Of a DNA stretch of 64,000 bases, positions 16,965 through 25,388 are shown piece after piece. The notes under the pieces were generated by a model, which saw only the letters and a list, made by a program, of their open reading frames with translations, did not search any database and had not been told where the DNA came from. The position numbers were made by a program, and so were the translations under genes. The stretch's first letter is position 1. Each line of letters starts with the position of its first letter. Source of the DNA: Deltaproteobacteria bacterium (GTDB taxonomy: Bacteria > JADJOY01); NCBI GenBank assembly GCA_016713535.1, contig JADJOY010000004.1, positions 1 through 64,000 on the forward strand. Direction: 5' to 3'.

Positions 16965-18050
16965 ATGAAATCGTGTCGGCGGTTCGCCGCGGCGATCACG
17001 CTCGCGGCCATGTCGGTCCCGTGGGGGCCCACGTTCACCCGTGCCGCGTGCCAGATGATCATGCCCGGCGATCCAGGCGGGAAGGCGAACACGATCATCT
17101 TCAAGGGCTGCAACATCGAGATCAACAACGGCTCCGGTAGCACCACCACGGTCAACGGGCTCGGTAACCTCACCCTCGGCTACAACGAGAACCGCGGCGG
17201 CGGCGCGGATCGCCGCACCGGCTCGCACAACTTCATCGTCGGGGCGAAGAACAACCACACCAGCTACGGCGGGCTGGTCGTCGGTTATCAGAACGAGACG
17301 AACGGCTCGTACTCGACCGTGAACGGTGGCTCCGAGAACGTCGCGAGCGGCTCGTATGCGGCGATCGCGGGCGGCCGCGTGAATCGCGCGACCGGCGCCT
17401 ACGCGTCGGTGACGGGCGGCCAGTACGGCGCCGCGATCGGCGGCTCCTCCATGGTCCTGGGCGGGTGGAACAACCAGGCCACGGCCAACTTCGCGACCGT
17501 GGCGGGCGGCTCGGACAACGTCGCGACGAGCAAGACTCCCGCCGATCCGTACGCACTGGCCTACTCGACGGTGGTCGGGGGTACGAAGAACACCGCCAGT
17601 GGGGACTCGTCGTCGGTGACCGGCGGCTACGACAACGAAGCGAGCGGCTATGCGTCCACGGTGAGCGGCGGGAGCGTCAACGCGGCGGGCGGGCTCTACT
17701 GCTGGATCGGCGGCGGCTCCTCCAACGTGGCGACTGGATCCTACGACTCCGTGGCCGGCGGCCAGGAGAACTCGGCCTACGGCGGCTATTCGACGGTCAG
17801 TGGGGGCGCCTCGAACGCGGCGGGCGGGCTCCGCTCCTCGGTCTGCGCGGGCTTCGCGAACGTCGCGTCGGGTGACCGGAGCAGCGTGACCGGCGGGCAC
17901 CTCAACGAGGCGAGCGGGAACTACTCGTCGGTCTCCGGCGGCTCGTACAACGACGCGAGTGGTGAGACCGCCGTGGTGAGCGGCGGCTACAACCACAGCG
18001 CGACGGGCCTCAACGACTGGCGGGCGGGCGGGTACTTCCAGGATCAGTGA
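16965..18050 (+). CDS. Secreted beta-roll repeat protein (YadA-head-like), copy 3
   Basis: 361 residues. The ATG at 16965 follows CGAAGGAGGG. A signal peptide (FAAAITLAAMSVPWGPTFTRA) is followed by CQMIMPGDPGGK and KGCNIEINNGSGS, then the same order of modules as copy 2 up to SKTPADPYALAYSTV. After that the repeats differ in number and order (about four fewer). It ends NDWRAGGYFQDQ. Identity with copy 2 is very high over the first ~200 residues and drops afterwards, as expected for recent duplication or gene conversion followed by repeat loss. It lies 41 bases after the truncated copy. Same inferred role as copies 1 and 2. Confidence 0.8.
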   Translation: MKSCRRFAAAITLAAMSVPWGPTFTRAACQMIMPGDPGGKANTIIFKGCNIEINNGSGSTTTVNGLGNLTLGYNENRGGGADRRTGSHNFIVGAKNNHTSYGGLVVGYQNETNGSYSTVNGGSENVASGSYAAIAGGRVNRATGAYASVTGGQYGAAIGGSSMVLGGWNNQATANFATVAGGSDNVATSKTPADPYALAYSTVVGGTKNTASGDSSSVTGGYDNEASGYASTVSGGSVNAAGGLYCWIGGGSSNVATGSYDSVAGGQENSAYGGYSTVSGGASNAAGGLRSSVCAGFANVASGDRSSVTGGHLNEASGNYSSVSGGSYNDASGETAVVSGGYNHSATGLNDWRAGGYFQDQ

Positions 18051-18055
18051 GCGCT

Positions 18056-18210
18056 TGGAGCGCGGCCGCTCCGTCGGCCGCCAGCATGGAGCGGGGTCGG
18101 TGACGGAGCACCGACGCTCCACGAACCGGCTCATCGGGATCGAGCGGTCTGGAGGGCGCGCTTCCGGCGCGCCGGGGAGGGGGCGGACCGCCGGGAGGCG
18201 GTCCCTCCGA
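18056..18210. repeat. Hairpin repeat cluster
   Basis: Holds GCGGCCG-CTCCGT-CGGCCGC (18062-18081), a 25-bp unit GGTCGGTGACGGAGC plus ten bases at 18095-18119 that recurs with one change at 55429-55453, GGCGCGC-TTCCG-GCGCGCC (18155-18173) and a perfect GGACCGCC-GGGA-GGCGGTCC hairpin (18185-18204) that recurs with another loop at 55397-55416. It separates two convergent genes and may end transcription. Confidence 0.65.
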
Positions 18211-18255
18211 CCGGGGCCGTTCCGTCGTCCGCCCGGCGCTTCTCCGTGCGGCCGT

Positions 18256-19578
18256 TCAGCTCGCCGGCGCGAGCCGGACGATCTGCCCCGAGCCGTAGCT
18301 CACGACGTAGATCTCGCCGCAGGCGTCCTCGCCGAACGAGGACAGGCTGATGCCCGAGGTGCCGAGCTCGGCGGTGCGCTCGCGCAGGTCGGTGGCCTCG
18401 CCGTTCGCGAACCGAAACGACCACGCCTTCCCTGAGCAGTAGTCGCCGAAGAGATACGTGCCCGCGAGACCGGGCATGCGCCGCCCCCGATACACGTAGC
18501 CGCCGGTCACGGCGCAGCCCTGATCGTGGCCGTATTCGAACACCGGCCGGGTCAGGCCGGAGTCGTCGCAGCTGTCGGTGCTCGGTGGGTAGCAGGCGTT
18601 CCCCTCCATCACGTTCCAGCCGTAGTTGGTGCCGGGCGCCTGCGCGGCGGCGGTGGCGTCGAGCTCCTCGCGGTCGTTCTGGCCGACGTCGCCGACGTAG
18701 AGGTCGCCGTTCGCGCGGTCGAAGCTGAACCGCCACGGGTTGCGCAGCCCGTAGACGAAGATCTCGCCACGGGCGTCGGTGCGGCCAGCGAACGGGTTGT
18801 CGGCGGGTATGGAGTAGGGGTCACCGCCGTCGACGTCGATGCGCAGGAGCTTGCCGAGGAGCGTGTCGAGGCGCTGGCCGTTGCCGAACGGGTCGCCGCC
18901 ACCACCGCCGTCGCCGAGCGCGACGTAGAGCATGCCGTCGCGGCCGAACGCGAGGTGGCCGCCGTTGTGGTTCGCGAACGGCTGGTCGACCGCGAGGATC
19001 ACGCGCTCGCTCGCCGGATCGGCGACGTCGGGATCGCTCGAGACCCGGAACTCCGAGACCTTGGTGTTGCCGGAGAGGTCGGTGTAGTCGACGTAGAAGC
19101 GACCGTTCGACGCGTAGTCGGGGTGGAACGCGAGGCCGAGCAGGCCGCGCTCGCCGCCGCTGGTGATCGAGCGGCTCAGGTCGAGGAAGTCGGCGTCGGC
19201 GCTGATGCGGTCGGTGAGGACGCGGATGTGCCCGTCTTGCTGGACGACGAACAGCCGGTGCGCGTCACCTGGCGGAGCCGTTACGTAGACGGGCTCGTCG
19301 AAGCCGCTCGCGTAGGGCTCGAGGCGCAGCCCGGGCGTGCCCTGGACCACCGGCAACTCGTCGCAGGCGGCCGAGGTGCCGCCGCCCCCGCCCCCGCCGC
19401 CACCACCTCCGCCACCGCCGCCTCCCCCGCCACCACCACCCCCTCCGCCACCGTCCGACGGTGAGCCCGACCCGCCGCCGCTGCAGCCGAGCGGCGCGAG
19501 CCCGGTCGCGAGGGCGAGCGACGCGACGAGAGCGAGGGAGGTGAAGCGGCGAACGGCACCATCGAGCGCGCGGACCAT
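18256..19578 (-). CDS. PQQ-dependent sugar dehydrogenase-like lipoprotein
   Basis: 440 residues, glucose/sorbosone dehydrogenase (GSDH) beta-propeller family, which oxidises aldose sugars with PQQ in the periplasm. The N-terminus is a lipoprotein signal with lipobox-like LAPLGC, then a tract of 24 glycines (coding region about 19378-19449), then the propeller. Family motifs are GLRLEPYASGFDEPVYV, ITSGGERGLLGLAFHPDY, NHNGGHLAFGRDGMLYVA (with the conserved His), YGLRNPWRFSFDR and GDVGQNDREELD. It ends FGEDACGEIYVVSYGSGQIV. The Gly codons are mixed, so the linker is not a simple repeat expansion. PQQ binding is assumed from the family; many homologues have unknown substrates. Confidence 0.85.
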   Translation of the reverse strand: MVRALDGAVRRFTSLALVASLALATGLAPLGCSGGGSGSPSDGGGGGGGGGGGGGGGGGGGGGGGGGTSAACDELPVVQGTPGLRLEPYASGFDEPVYVTAPPGDAHRLFVVQQDGHIRVLTDRISADADFLDLSRSITSGGERGLLGLAFHPDYASNGRFYVDYTDLSGNTKVSEFRVSSDPDVADPASERVILAVDQPFANHNGGHLAFGRDGMLYVALGDGGGGGDPFGNGQRLDTLLGKLLRIDVDGGDPYSIPADNPFAGRTDARGEIFVYGLRNPWRFSFDRANGDLYVGDVGQNDREELDATAAAQAPGTNYGWNVMEGNACYPPSTDSCDDSGLTRPVFEYGHDQGCAVTGGYVYRGRRMPGLAGTYLFGDYCSGKAWSFRFANGEATDLRERTAELGTSGISLSSFGEDACGEIYVVSYGSGQIVRLAPAS

Positions 19579-19673
19579 GGCGATCTCCTCCCGGAGGTGG
19601 ATCCTCGGGGTGACCTCGCAAACATAATCGCCGCGCGATCGGGAGAACCGCCGACCTCGGCTATCCTCGCCGC

Positions 19674-20702
19674 GTGGACCACCACCGCCCGCTCTCGGCC
19701 GTCGACGTCCTCGATCGCGCGGCCGCGCTATACCGCGCCAACTTCGCGCTCCTCTTCGTGCTCGCGTTCGTGTCGGGCGCGATCTACTTCGTGCTCCAGC
19801 AGCTCGTGTGGCTCGCGTCGCCCATCCCGGCGATCCCCATGCCCGGCACCGAGCCCGGTCTCGCGGCGTTCGGGGGCGTGCTCGCGAGCTACGCCCAGAG
19901 CGGCTCGATCGGCGTCGTGTCGTGGTTCCTGCAGCTCTGGAGCACGGCGGCGCTCGTCTACGCCGTCTCGCGCCGCCACGTGGGGCTCCCGGTGACGTTC
20001 GGCGAGGCGATCCGCAACACGCTGGGCCGACTGCCGTATCTCTTCGTCACGCAGCTCGTGCTGACCTTCTTCATGATGCTGACGTTCGTGGGGCTCTACG
20101 CCATCGCGTTCGCCGTCGGGTTCAGCGTGGTGTTCGGTCTCGGCGACGGCAACGCATGGGCTGCCCTCGGTAGCGCGATGGGTGCGGCCTTCGGGCTCGC
20201 GCTGTTGCTCGGGGGGCTGGTCGGGATCCTGCGTTTCTGGGTTCACTCGGCGGCGGTGATCGTGGAGGGGCTCGGGATCGGTGACGCGCTGGCGCGCAGC
20301 CGCGACCTGATGCGCCAGGTCGGCAAGATCCCGTTCGGTCAGCGCAACGACGTGCGCCTGACCGTGGTGCTCACGGTGGTCCCGCTGATCGGTCTCGCCG
20401 CGGCCTCGCTCGTGTTCCTGCCGATGGCGGCGAGCGCGATCGCGGCCTACGTGCTGCATTGGGTCGACTTCTCGAATCCCGAGCAGCTCATGCAGCGCGT
20501 GATGGCGCCCGTGATCGCGGTGCAGATCGCGGCCGGAGCGCTCCTGCACCCGTTTTCGGTCGCGGCGACGGTGCTCTTCTATTACGACCTGCGCTACCGC
20601 ACCGAGGGGCTCGATCTGGAGATGCGCGCGCTGAGGCTGCGCAAGCCGCGCGCGCCGCGCGTGGCGCGTCCGGTGGCGAGCGCGGTGCCGGGACCGGGAT
20701 GA
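19674..20702 (+). CDS. Multi-pass membrane protein, first gene of the MoxR-DUF58 operon
   Basis: 342 residues with about six membrane segments (for example NFALLFVLAFVSGAIYFVLQ and LPYLFVTQLVLTFFMMLTFV), an internal GDALARSRDLMRQVGK loop and a soluble, Arg-rich tail. It resembles the membrane domain annotated in glycerophosphodiesterase-like membrane proteins of similar clusters. I give no enzymatic role because no catalytic domain is present. The start is GTG at 19674. The stop overlaps the DUF4129 gene start by 4 bases (ATGA). Its constant neighbourhood with DUF4129, DUF4350, MoxR and DUF58 genes suggests a shared membrane complex. Confidence 0.6.
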   Translation: MDHHRPLSAVDVLDRAAALYRANFALLFVLAFVSGAIYFVLQQLVWLASPIPAIPMPGTEPGLAAFGGVLASYAQSGSIGVVSWFLQLWSTAALVYAVSRRHVGLPVTFGEAIRNTLGRLPYLFVTQLVLTFFMMLTFVGLYAIAFAVGFSVVFGLGDGNAWAALGSAMGAAFGLALLLGGLVGILRFWVHSAAVIVEGLGIGDALARSRDLMRQVGKIPFGQRNDVRLTVVLTVVPLIGLAAASLVFLPMAASAIAAYVLHWVDFSNPEQLMQRVMAPVIAVQIAAGALLHPFSVAATVLFYYDLRYRTEGLDLEMRALRLRKPRAPRVARPVASAVPGPG

Positions 20703-21853
20703 ACCCCGGCACGGCGTGCCGCGCGGCGGCGCGGGTGGTGGCGTTCGTAGCGCTGGCGCTCGTGGGGTCGCTCGCGTGCGCCGGCGTGGCGGACGCTTCC
20801 CCGGCGCCGGTCGCGACGCCGAGGCTCGCGGCCGAGCTGCGGCGGCTCTCTGCCGAGCTCGCGCCTCCACCGGCGCCGCCGACACCCCCGGCGGCGAATC
20901 CGAATGAGTCGAGCGAGCGGGCCGCGTGCGCGGTACCCGCGACACTCGATGCCCGCGAGCTGCGCCGCCGGCTCGCCACCGCGCAGCGTGAGCTGGTCGC
21001 GAGTGGCGGCTCCGATCGCTGGCTGGATCCTTTCTTCCAGCGTCAGGACGAGTGCAAGGACGACGAGGCTCGTGCCGCGCTCGCCGTCGAAGCGGCGGGC
21101 GCGCTCGCGCTCATCGCCGGCGAGGTCGAAGCGGCGCTCGCGTCCGCGTCCGCCGAGCCTGCCGTGCGCGGCGAGCGTGCCGCCCGCGACGCCGCCGCGC
21201 GCGAGGCGCTCGCGCGGGTCCTGGCCGAGGACGAGTTCCGGCGCTTCCCGCGCAACGTCCTCGAGCCGAGCGACTTCCAGAGGTGGCTGCTGCGCTTGCT
21301 CGACTGGTGGCATCGCTGGAAGGCGCCGCGCGGGTCTTCGTCGCTGCGGTGGCTCGAGTGGTTGAGCGACTGGATGCTCACCCTCGGCTTCGCGGCGCTG
21401 GTGGGGCTCGCCGTATGGATGGTCCTCGGACGCTGGCGCCGCGAGCGCGCCCGCGCGGTGGCGAGCGCCGCGCGGTTCGCGGCCCCGGACGGGCTGCCGC
21501 GCGCGCCGAGCGCCCTCGAGGAGCACCTCACCACGCTGCTCGCGGCGGGCGCGCACCGCGACGCGCTGCGCGTCTTGCACCTCGCGACGCTCGCGCGTCT
21601 CCACGAGCTGCGCCGGGTGCCGGATGCCCCCGGGCTCACGCACTGGGAGCTGCTCGGTGCGCTGCGCGCGGCGCGCGCCCCCGCGCCGGCGCTGGAGCAC
21701 TTCGCGACCCTCAACGGATCCTTCGACGCGGCCTGGTACGGCCACGAGCCGGTCGACGCCGCCCGCTTCGAGGGCTTCCGCGAGACCACCCGAACCTTCC
21801 TCGACGAGGTGCGCTCATCCGCTCCCCGCGGCTCATCCACCCCGGCGCGCTGA
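20699..21853 (+). CDS. DUF4129 domain protein
   Basis: 384 residues. It has a signal sequence (VVAFVALALVGSLACAGVADA), a Pro/Ala-rich stretch and a helical periplasmic region (about 70-200). A membrane helix near 225-245 (WMLTLGFAALVGLAVWMVLG) precedes a cytoplasmic DUF4129 domain (EEHLTTLLAAGAHRDALRVL, THWELLGALRAAR, LNGSFDAAWYG). DUF4129 proteins are co-encoded with MoxR ATPases and DUF58 proteins and are thought to form a membrane assembly; the exact role is unknown. The ATG at 20699 overlaps the preceding stop. The stop at 21851-21853 overlaps the likely start of the DUF4350 gene. Confidence 0.8.
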   Translation: MNPGTACRAAARVVAFVALALVGSLACAGVADASPAPVATPRLAAELRRLSAELAPPPAPPTPPAANPNESSERAACAVPATLDARELRRRLATAQRELVASGGSDRWLDPFFQRQDECKDDEARAALAVEAAGALALIAGEVEAALASASAEPAVRGERAARDAAAREALARVLAEDEFRRFPRNVLEPSDFQRWLLRLLDWWHRWKAPRGSSSLRWLEWLSDWMLTLGFAALVGLAVWMVLGRWRRERARAVASAARFAAPDGLPRAPSALEEHLTTLLAAGAHRDALRVLHLATLARLHELRRVPDAPGLTHWELLGALRAARAPAPALEHFATLNGSFDAAWYGHEPVDAARFEGFRETTRTFLDEVRSSAPRGSSTPAR

Positions 21854-22982
21854 TCGCGCTGCTCGCGCTCGCGGTCGTGCTCGCCTCGCTGGTCGACCGG
21901 CGTGAGCCGTCGCGCTCGCGCTCGACGCTGAACCCCGACCCGGCGGGGACGCAGGCGCTGTGGCGGGTCGTCGGCGAGGTCGCGCCACCGGCGCGGCGCT
22001 GGCGCTTGCCCCACGGGGAGCTCGCGACGGCGCGCGGTGTGCTGGTGATGATCGCGCCCTTCGCCGGGCCGCTCGAGGAGCACGACGCCGAGCGGATCCT
22101 CGAGTGGGTGCATCGCGGCAACGCGCTGCTGCTCCTCACCAGCGCGGGGGAGGCGTTGATCGACCAGGCGGTGCCGTGGGACGACCACGAGCTGCTGACG
22201 CGTCTCGGCTGGGACCACGTGGCCTCCGCGGCGGAGCCGACCGAAGGGACGGCCGACGCCACCACCCGCATGCTCGGCAGCGAGGGCGCCAAGGACGTCG
22301 ATGTCGCGATCCCGTCGCCGCTCTTCGCGGGCGCGGCGGCGCTCGCGAGCGGAGGCGGGGTCCGCGTCGCGCCGCCCCGTGGGGCATGGGCGCCGCTCGT
22401 CACCAGCGCGGTCGGCGTGCGTGGCTGGCTCGGCACCCACGGGCGCGGACAGGTGGTGGTGCTCGCGTGTCCGTCGATCGTCGAGAACCGCCGCATCGAT
22501 CGAGCCGGCAACCTGTCGTTCGTGCTCGCGCTGCTCGAGCGGCTGCGCGGCGCCGGGCCGGACGGTACCGCGGGCGAGGTGCTCTTCGACGAGGCCGTCC
22601 ACGGCCACCACGAGCTGACGCCGGGGACCGCGCTTCCGAGTGGCGCGCGGCGCGTGGTCGCGGCGCACCTGCTGCTCGCGGCGCTCGTGTACGTGGTGGG
22701 CCGCGGGCGGCGCCTCGGGCCGCCGCTCGCCGAGGCGGGTGCCCGGTCGCGCTCGACCGTCGAGCTCGCCGAGTCCATGGCGGCGCTCTACCGCCGCGCC
22801 GACGTGCGGCCCGAGGCGCTCGCCGCGCTCGCCCGCGACTTCCGCGCCTCGGGCGCCCGTGACGTCGCGCTCGAGATCGCGCTCGACCGCCAGCTCGCGC
22901 GCCGCCACGTGTCGGCCCGCGAGCTGGTGCGTCTCGATCGCTGGATGACCGAGGCCCAACACCGAAGCCAGGAGAATCGCTC

Positions 22983-22986
<4 letters not shown>
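21850..22986 (+). CDS. DUF4350 domain protein (start uncertain)
   Basis: About 378 residues. A membrane helix at the very N-terminus (ALLALAVVLASLV) is followed by a domain like DUF4350 (YALWRVVGE-type strand as TQALWRVVGEVAPPARRW, GVLVMIAPFAGP, RGNALLLLTSAGEALI, and GQVVVLACPSIVENRRID). A second helix (VVAAHLLLAALVYVVG) and a helical tail follow. I see no ATG, GTG or TTG in frame just before the first helix. The CTG at 21850, overlapping the previous stop as CTGA, is the best candidate. The stop overlaps the next GTG. It belongs to the MoxR-DUF58 operon and probably forms part of the same membrane complex. Confidence 0.7.
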
Positions 22987-23936
<950 letters not shown>

Positions 23937-23949
23937 GAACCCCCTCGTC

Positions 23950-25260
23950 ATGACGCCGAGCCCGCGCCTGGTGCTGCTGGTCGCGCTCGCCGCGCTGCCA
24001 GCGCTCGCGACGCTGGTCACGCCGGACGCGTATCCGATCTCGGGCGCGGTCGACGTGGCGCTCGCGATCGCGCTGGTCGCGGCGCTCGTGCGCCGGCTAC
24101 CGGCCGACGCCGTTCGGGTCGAGCGCGCCATCGAGCCGGTGCAGTTCGTGCGCGGCGAGGCGCGGGTGCGGGTGCGGATGGCGAACGCCTCGGGGCGACG
24201 GCTGCACGTCGAGATCCGCGATCTGCCGCCGCCCGAGGTCGAGTGCGACGGGCTGCCGCTGCGCGCCACGCTCGCGCCAGGCGAGGAGGCCGAGCTCTCG
24301 TACCGGGTGCGTTTCCCGCGCCGCGGGCGCCATCGCTTCGGCGACCTGTGGTGCCGCGCCTCGGCGCCGCTCGGCTTGCTCCAGTTCGACACGCGCACCG
24401 CGCAGCCCACCGAGGTCAAGGTCTATCCGGCGCCGCTCGCGTCCGGCGGCGGCGCGCTCGCGGTGACCCAGCTCACCCGTGATTCACGCGGTGCGGGACG
24501 GATGCGGCTGGTGGGCGAGGGCGCCGAGCTCGAGGGGCTCAGGACCTTCGTGCAGGGCGACGATCCGCGGCTCATCGACTGGAAGGTGAGCGCGCGCCGC
24601 GGGCGCGTGGTGGTCCGCGAGATGCGACCCGAGCGCAACCAGCGCCTGGTGCTGATGATCGACCTCGGACGAGCGCTCCACCCGGCGCTCGGCGTGGGAA
24701 CCAAGCTCGATCGGGTGGTGGAGGCGGCGCACGAGCTCGCGGTGCTCGCGATCGAGGGCGGCGACGAGGTCGGGCTGGTGGCGTTCGGCGCTGGCGTGCG
24801 GGCGCGGCTGCCGCTGGCCCGCGGCGCGGCGCACGCGCGCACCATCCTCGACACCTTGCTCGAGCTGCGCAGCGAGCCGGTCGAGCCGCTCTACCCCGAG
24901 GCGTTCGCGGCGCTCGCCGGCCTGGTGACGCGGCGCGCGCTCGTGGTGCTCTTCACCGACGTGACCGATCCCGGCTCCTCACGGACGATCGTGAGTGGGC
25001 TCGCGGGGCTGCGCCCGCGTCACCTGCCGATGTGCGTGACGGTGGCCGATTCCGCGCTTCGCGCGGTGGCGAATGCCCCGAGCGCGGACGTCGACCAGGT
25101 GCTGCGCAAGGTCGCGGCGCGTGAGCTGCTCGCCGATCAGCGCCGGGCGCTCGGGATGCTCGAAGCGCGTGGCGTGCTCACCGTGCACGTCCCCGCGGAC
25201 CGGCTCGCGGCCGCGACCCTCGAGCGCTACCTCCACATCAAGCACCGCGCGATGTTGTGA
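23950..25260 (+). CDS. DUF58 domain protein
   Basis: 436 residues. Two N-terminal hydrophobic segments (about 8-50), a beta-rich region (RRLHVEIRDLPPPEVECDG, ELSYRVRFPRRGRHRFGD), the DUF58 signature GLRTFVQGDDPRLIDWKVSA followed by MRPERNQRLVLMIDLGRAL, and a von Willebrand A-like C-terminal half (DEVGLVAFGAGVRARLPLA, ALVVLFTDVTDP). The Asp-rich loop LMIDLGRA replaces a full MIDAS motif, so metal binding is uncertain. It starts 13 bases after the moxR stop and ends the operon. It is convergent with the antiporter gene across a hairpin cluster at 25265-25380. Confidence 0.88.
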   Translation: MTPSPRLVLLVALAALPALATLVTPDAYPISGAVDVALAIALVAALVRRLPADAVRVERAIEPVQFVRGEARVRVRMANASGRRLHVEIRDLPPPEVECDGLPLRATLAPGEEAELSYRVRFPRRGRHRFGDLWCRASAPLGLLQFDTRTAQPTEVKVYPAPLASGGGALAVTQLTRDSRGAGRMRLVGEGAELEGLRTFVQGDDPRLIDWKVSARRGRVVVREMRPERNQRLVLMIDLGRALHPALGVGTKLDRVVEAAHELAVLAIEGGDEVGLVAFGAGVRARLPLARGAAHARTILDTLLELRSEPVEPLYPEAFAALAGLVTRRALVVLFTDVTDPGSSRTIVSGLAGLRPRHLPMCVTVADSALRAVANAPSADVDQVLRKVAARELLADQRRALGMLEARGVLTVHVPADRLAAATLERYLHIKHRAML

Positions 25261-25264
25261 CGCA

Positions 25265-25380
25265 CGCGCTCGCTGGGGTCGTCGACGAAGCACGGCGCCG
25301 TTGGCGCCTGACCCTCCAGGCGTTCCGCGCGGATCTCCCGGCTGGAGGGCGGCCGCTTCGTCGGCCGCCCCGACCCGAAC
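25265..25380. repeat. Hairpin repeats between convergent genes
   Basis: Holds GGCGCC-GTT-GGCGCC followed by CCCTCCAGG, and at 25348-25369 the perfect GGCGGCCG-CTTCGT-CGGCCGCC hairpin with its CTGGAG leader. The leading GGGGTCGTCGACGAAGC is shared with 33390-33405. Placed between two gene ends, it probably serves as a bidirectional terminator. Confidence 0.65.
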
Positions 25381-25388
25381 CGGGCCGA

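Noticed and set aside
15600-18050. Regularly spaced repeats in the beta-roll genes looking like a CRISPR array
   Set aside because: Repeats are 42 bases, in frame, degenerate and encode 14-residue protein units; there are no unique spacers and no cas genes.
9182-18050. Beta-roll proteins as classical trimeric autotransporters
   Set aside because: No coiled-coil stalk and no C-terminal membrane anchor; all copies end right after the repeats with a soluble-looking motif.
19379-19453. Proline-rich protein on the plus strand opposite the glycine tract
   Set aside because: It is only the complement of the Gly-rich linker; no start, signal or domain.
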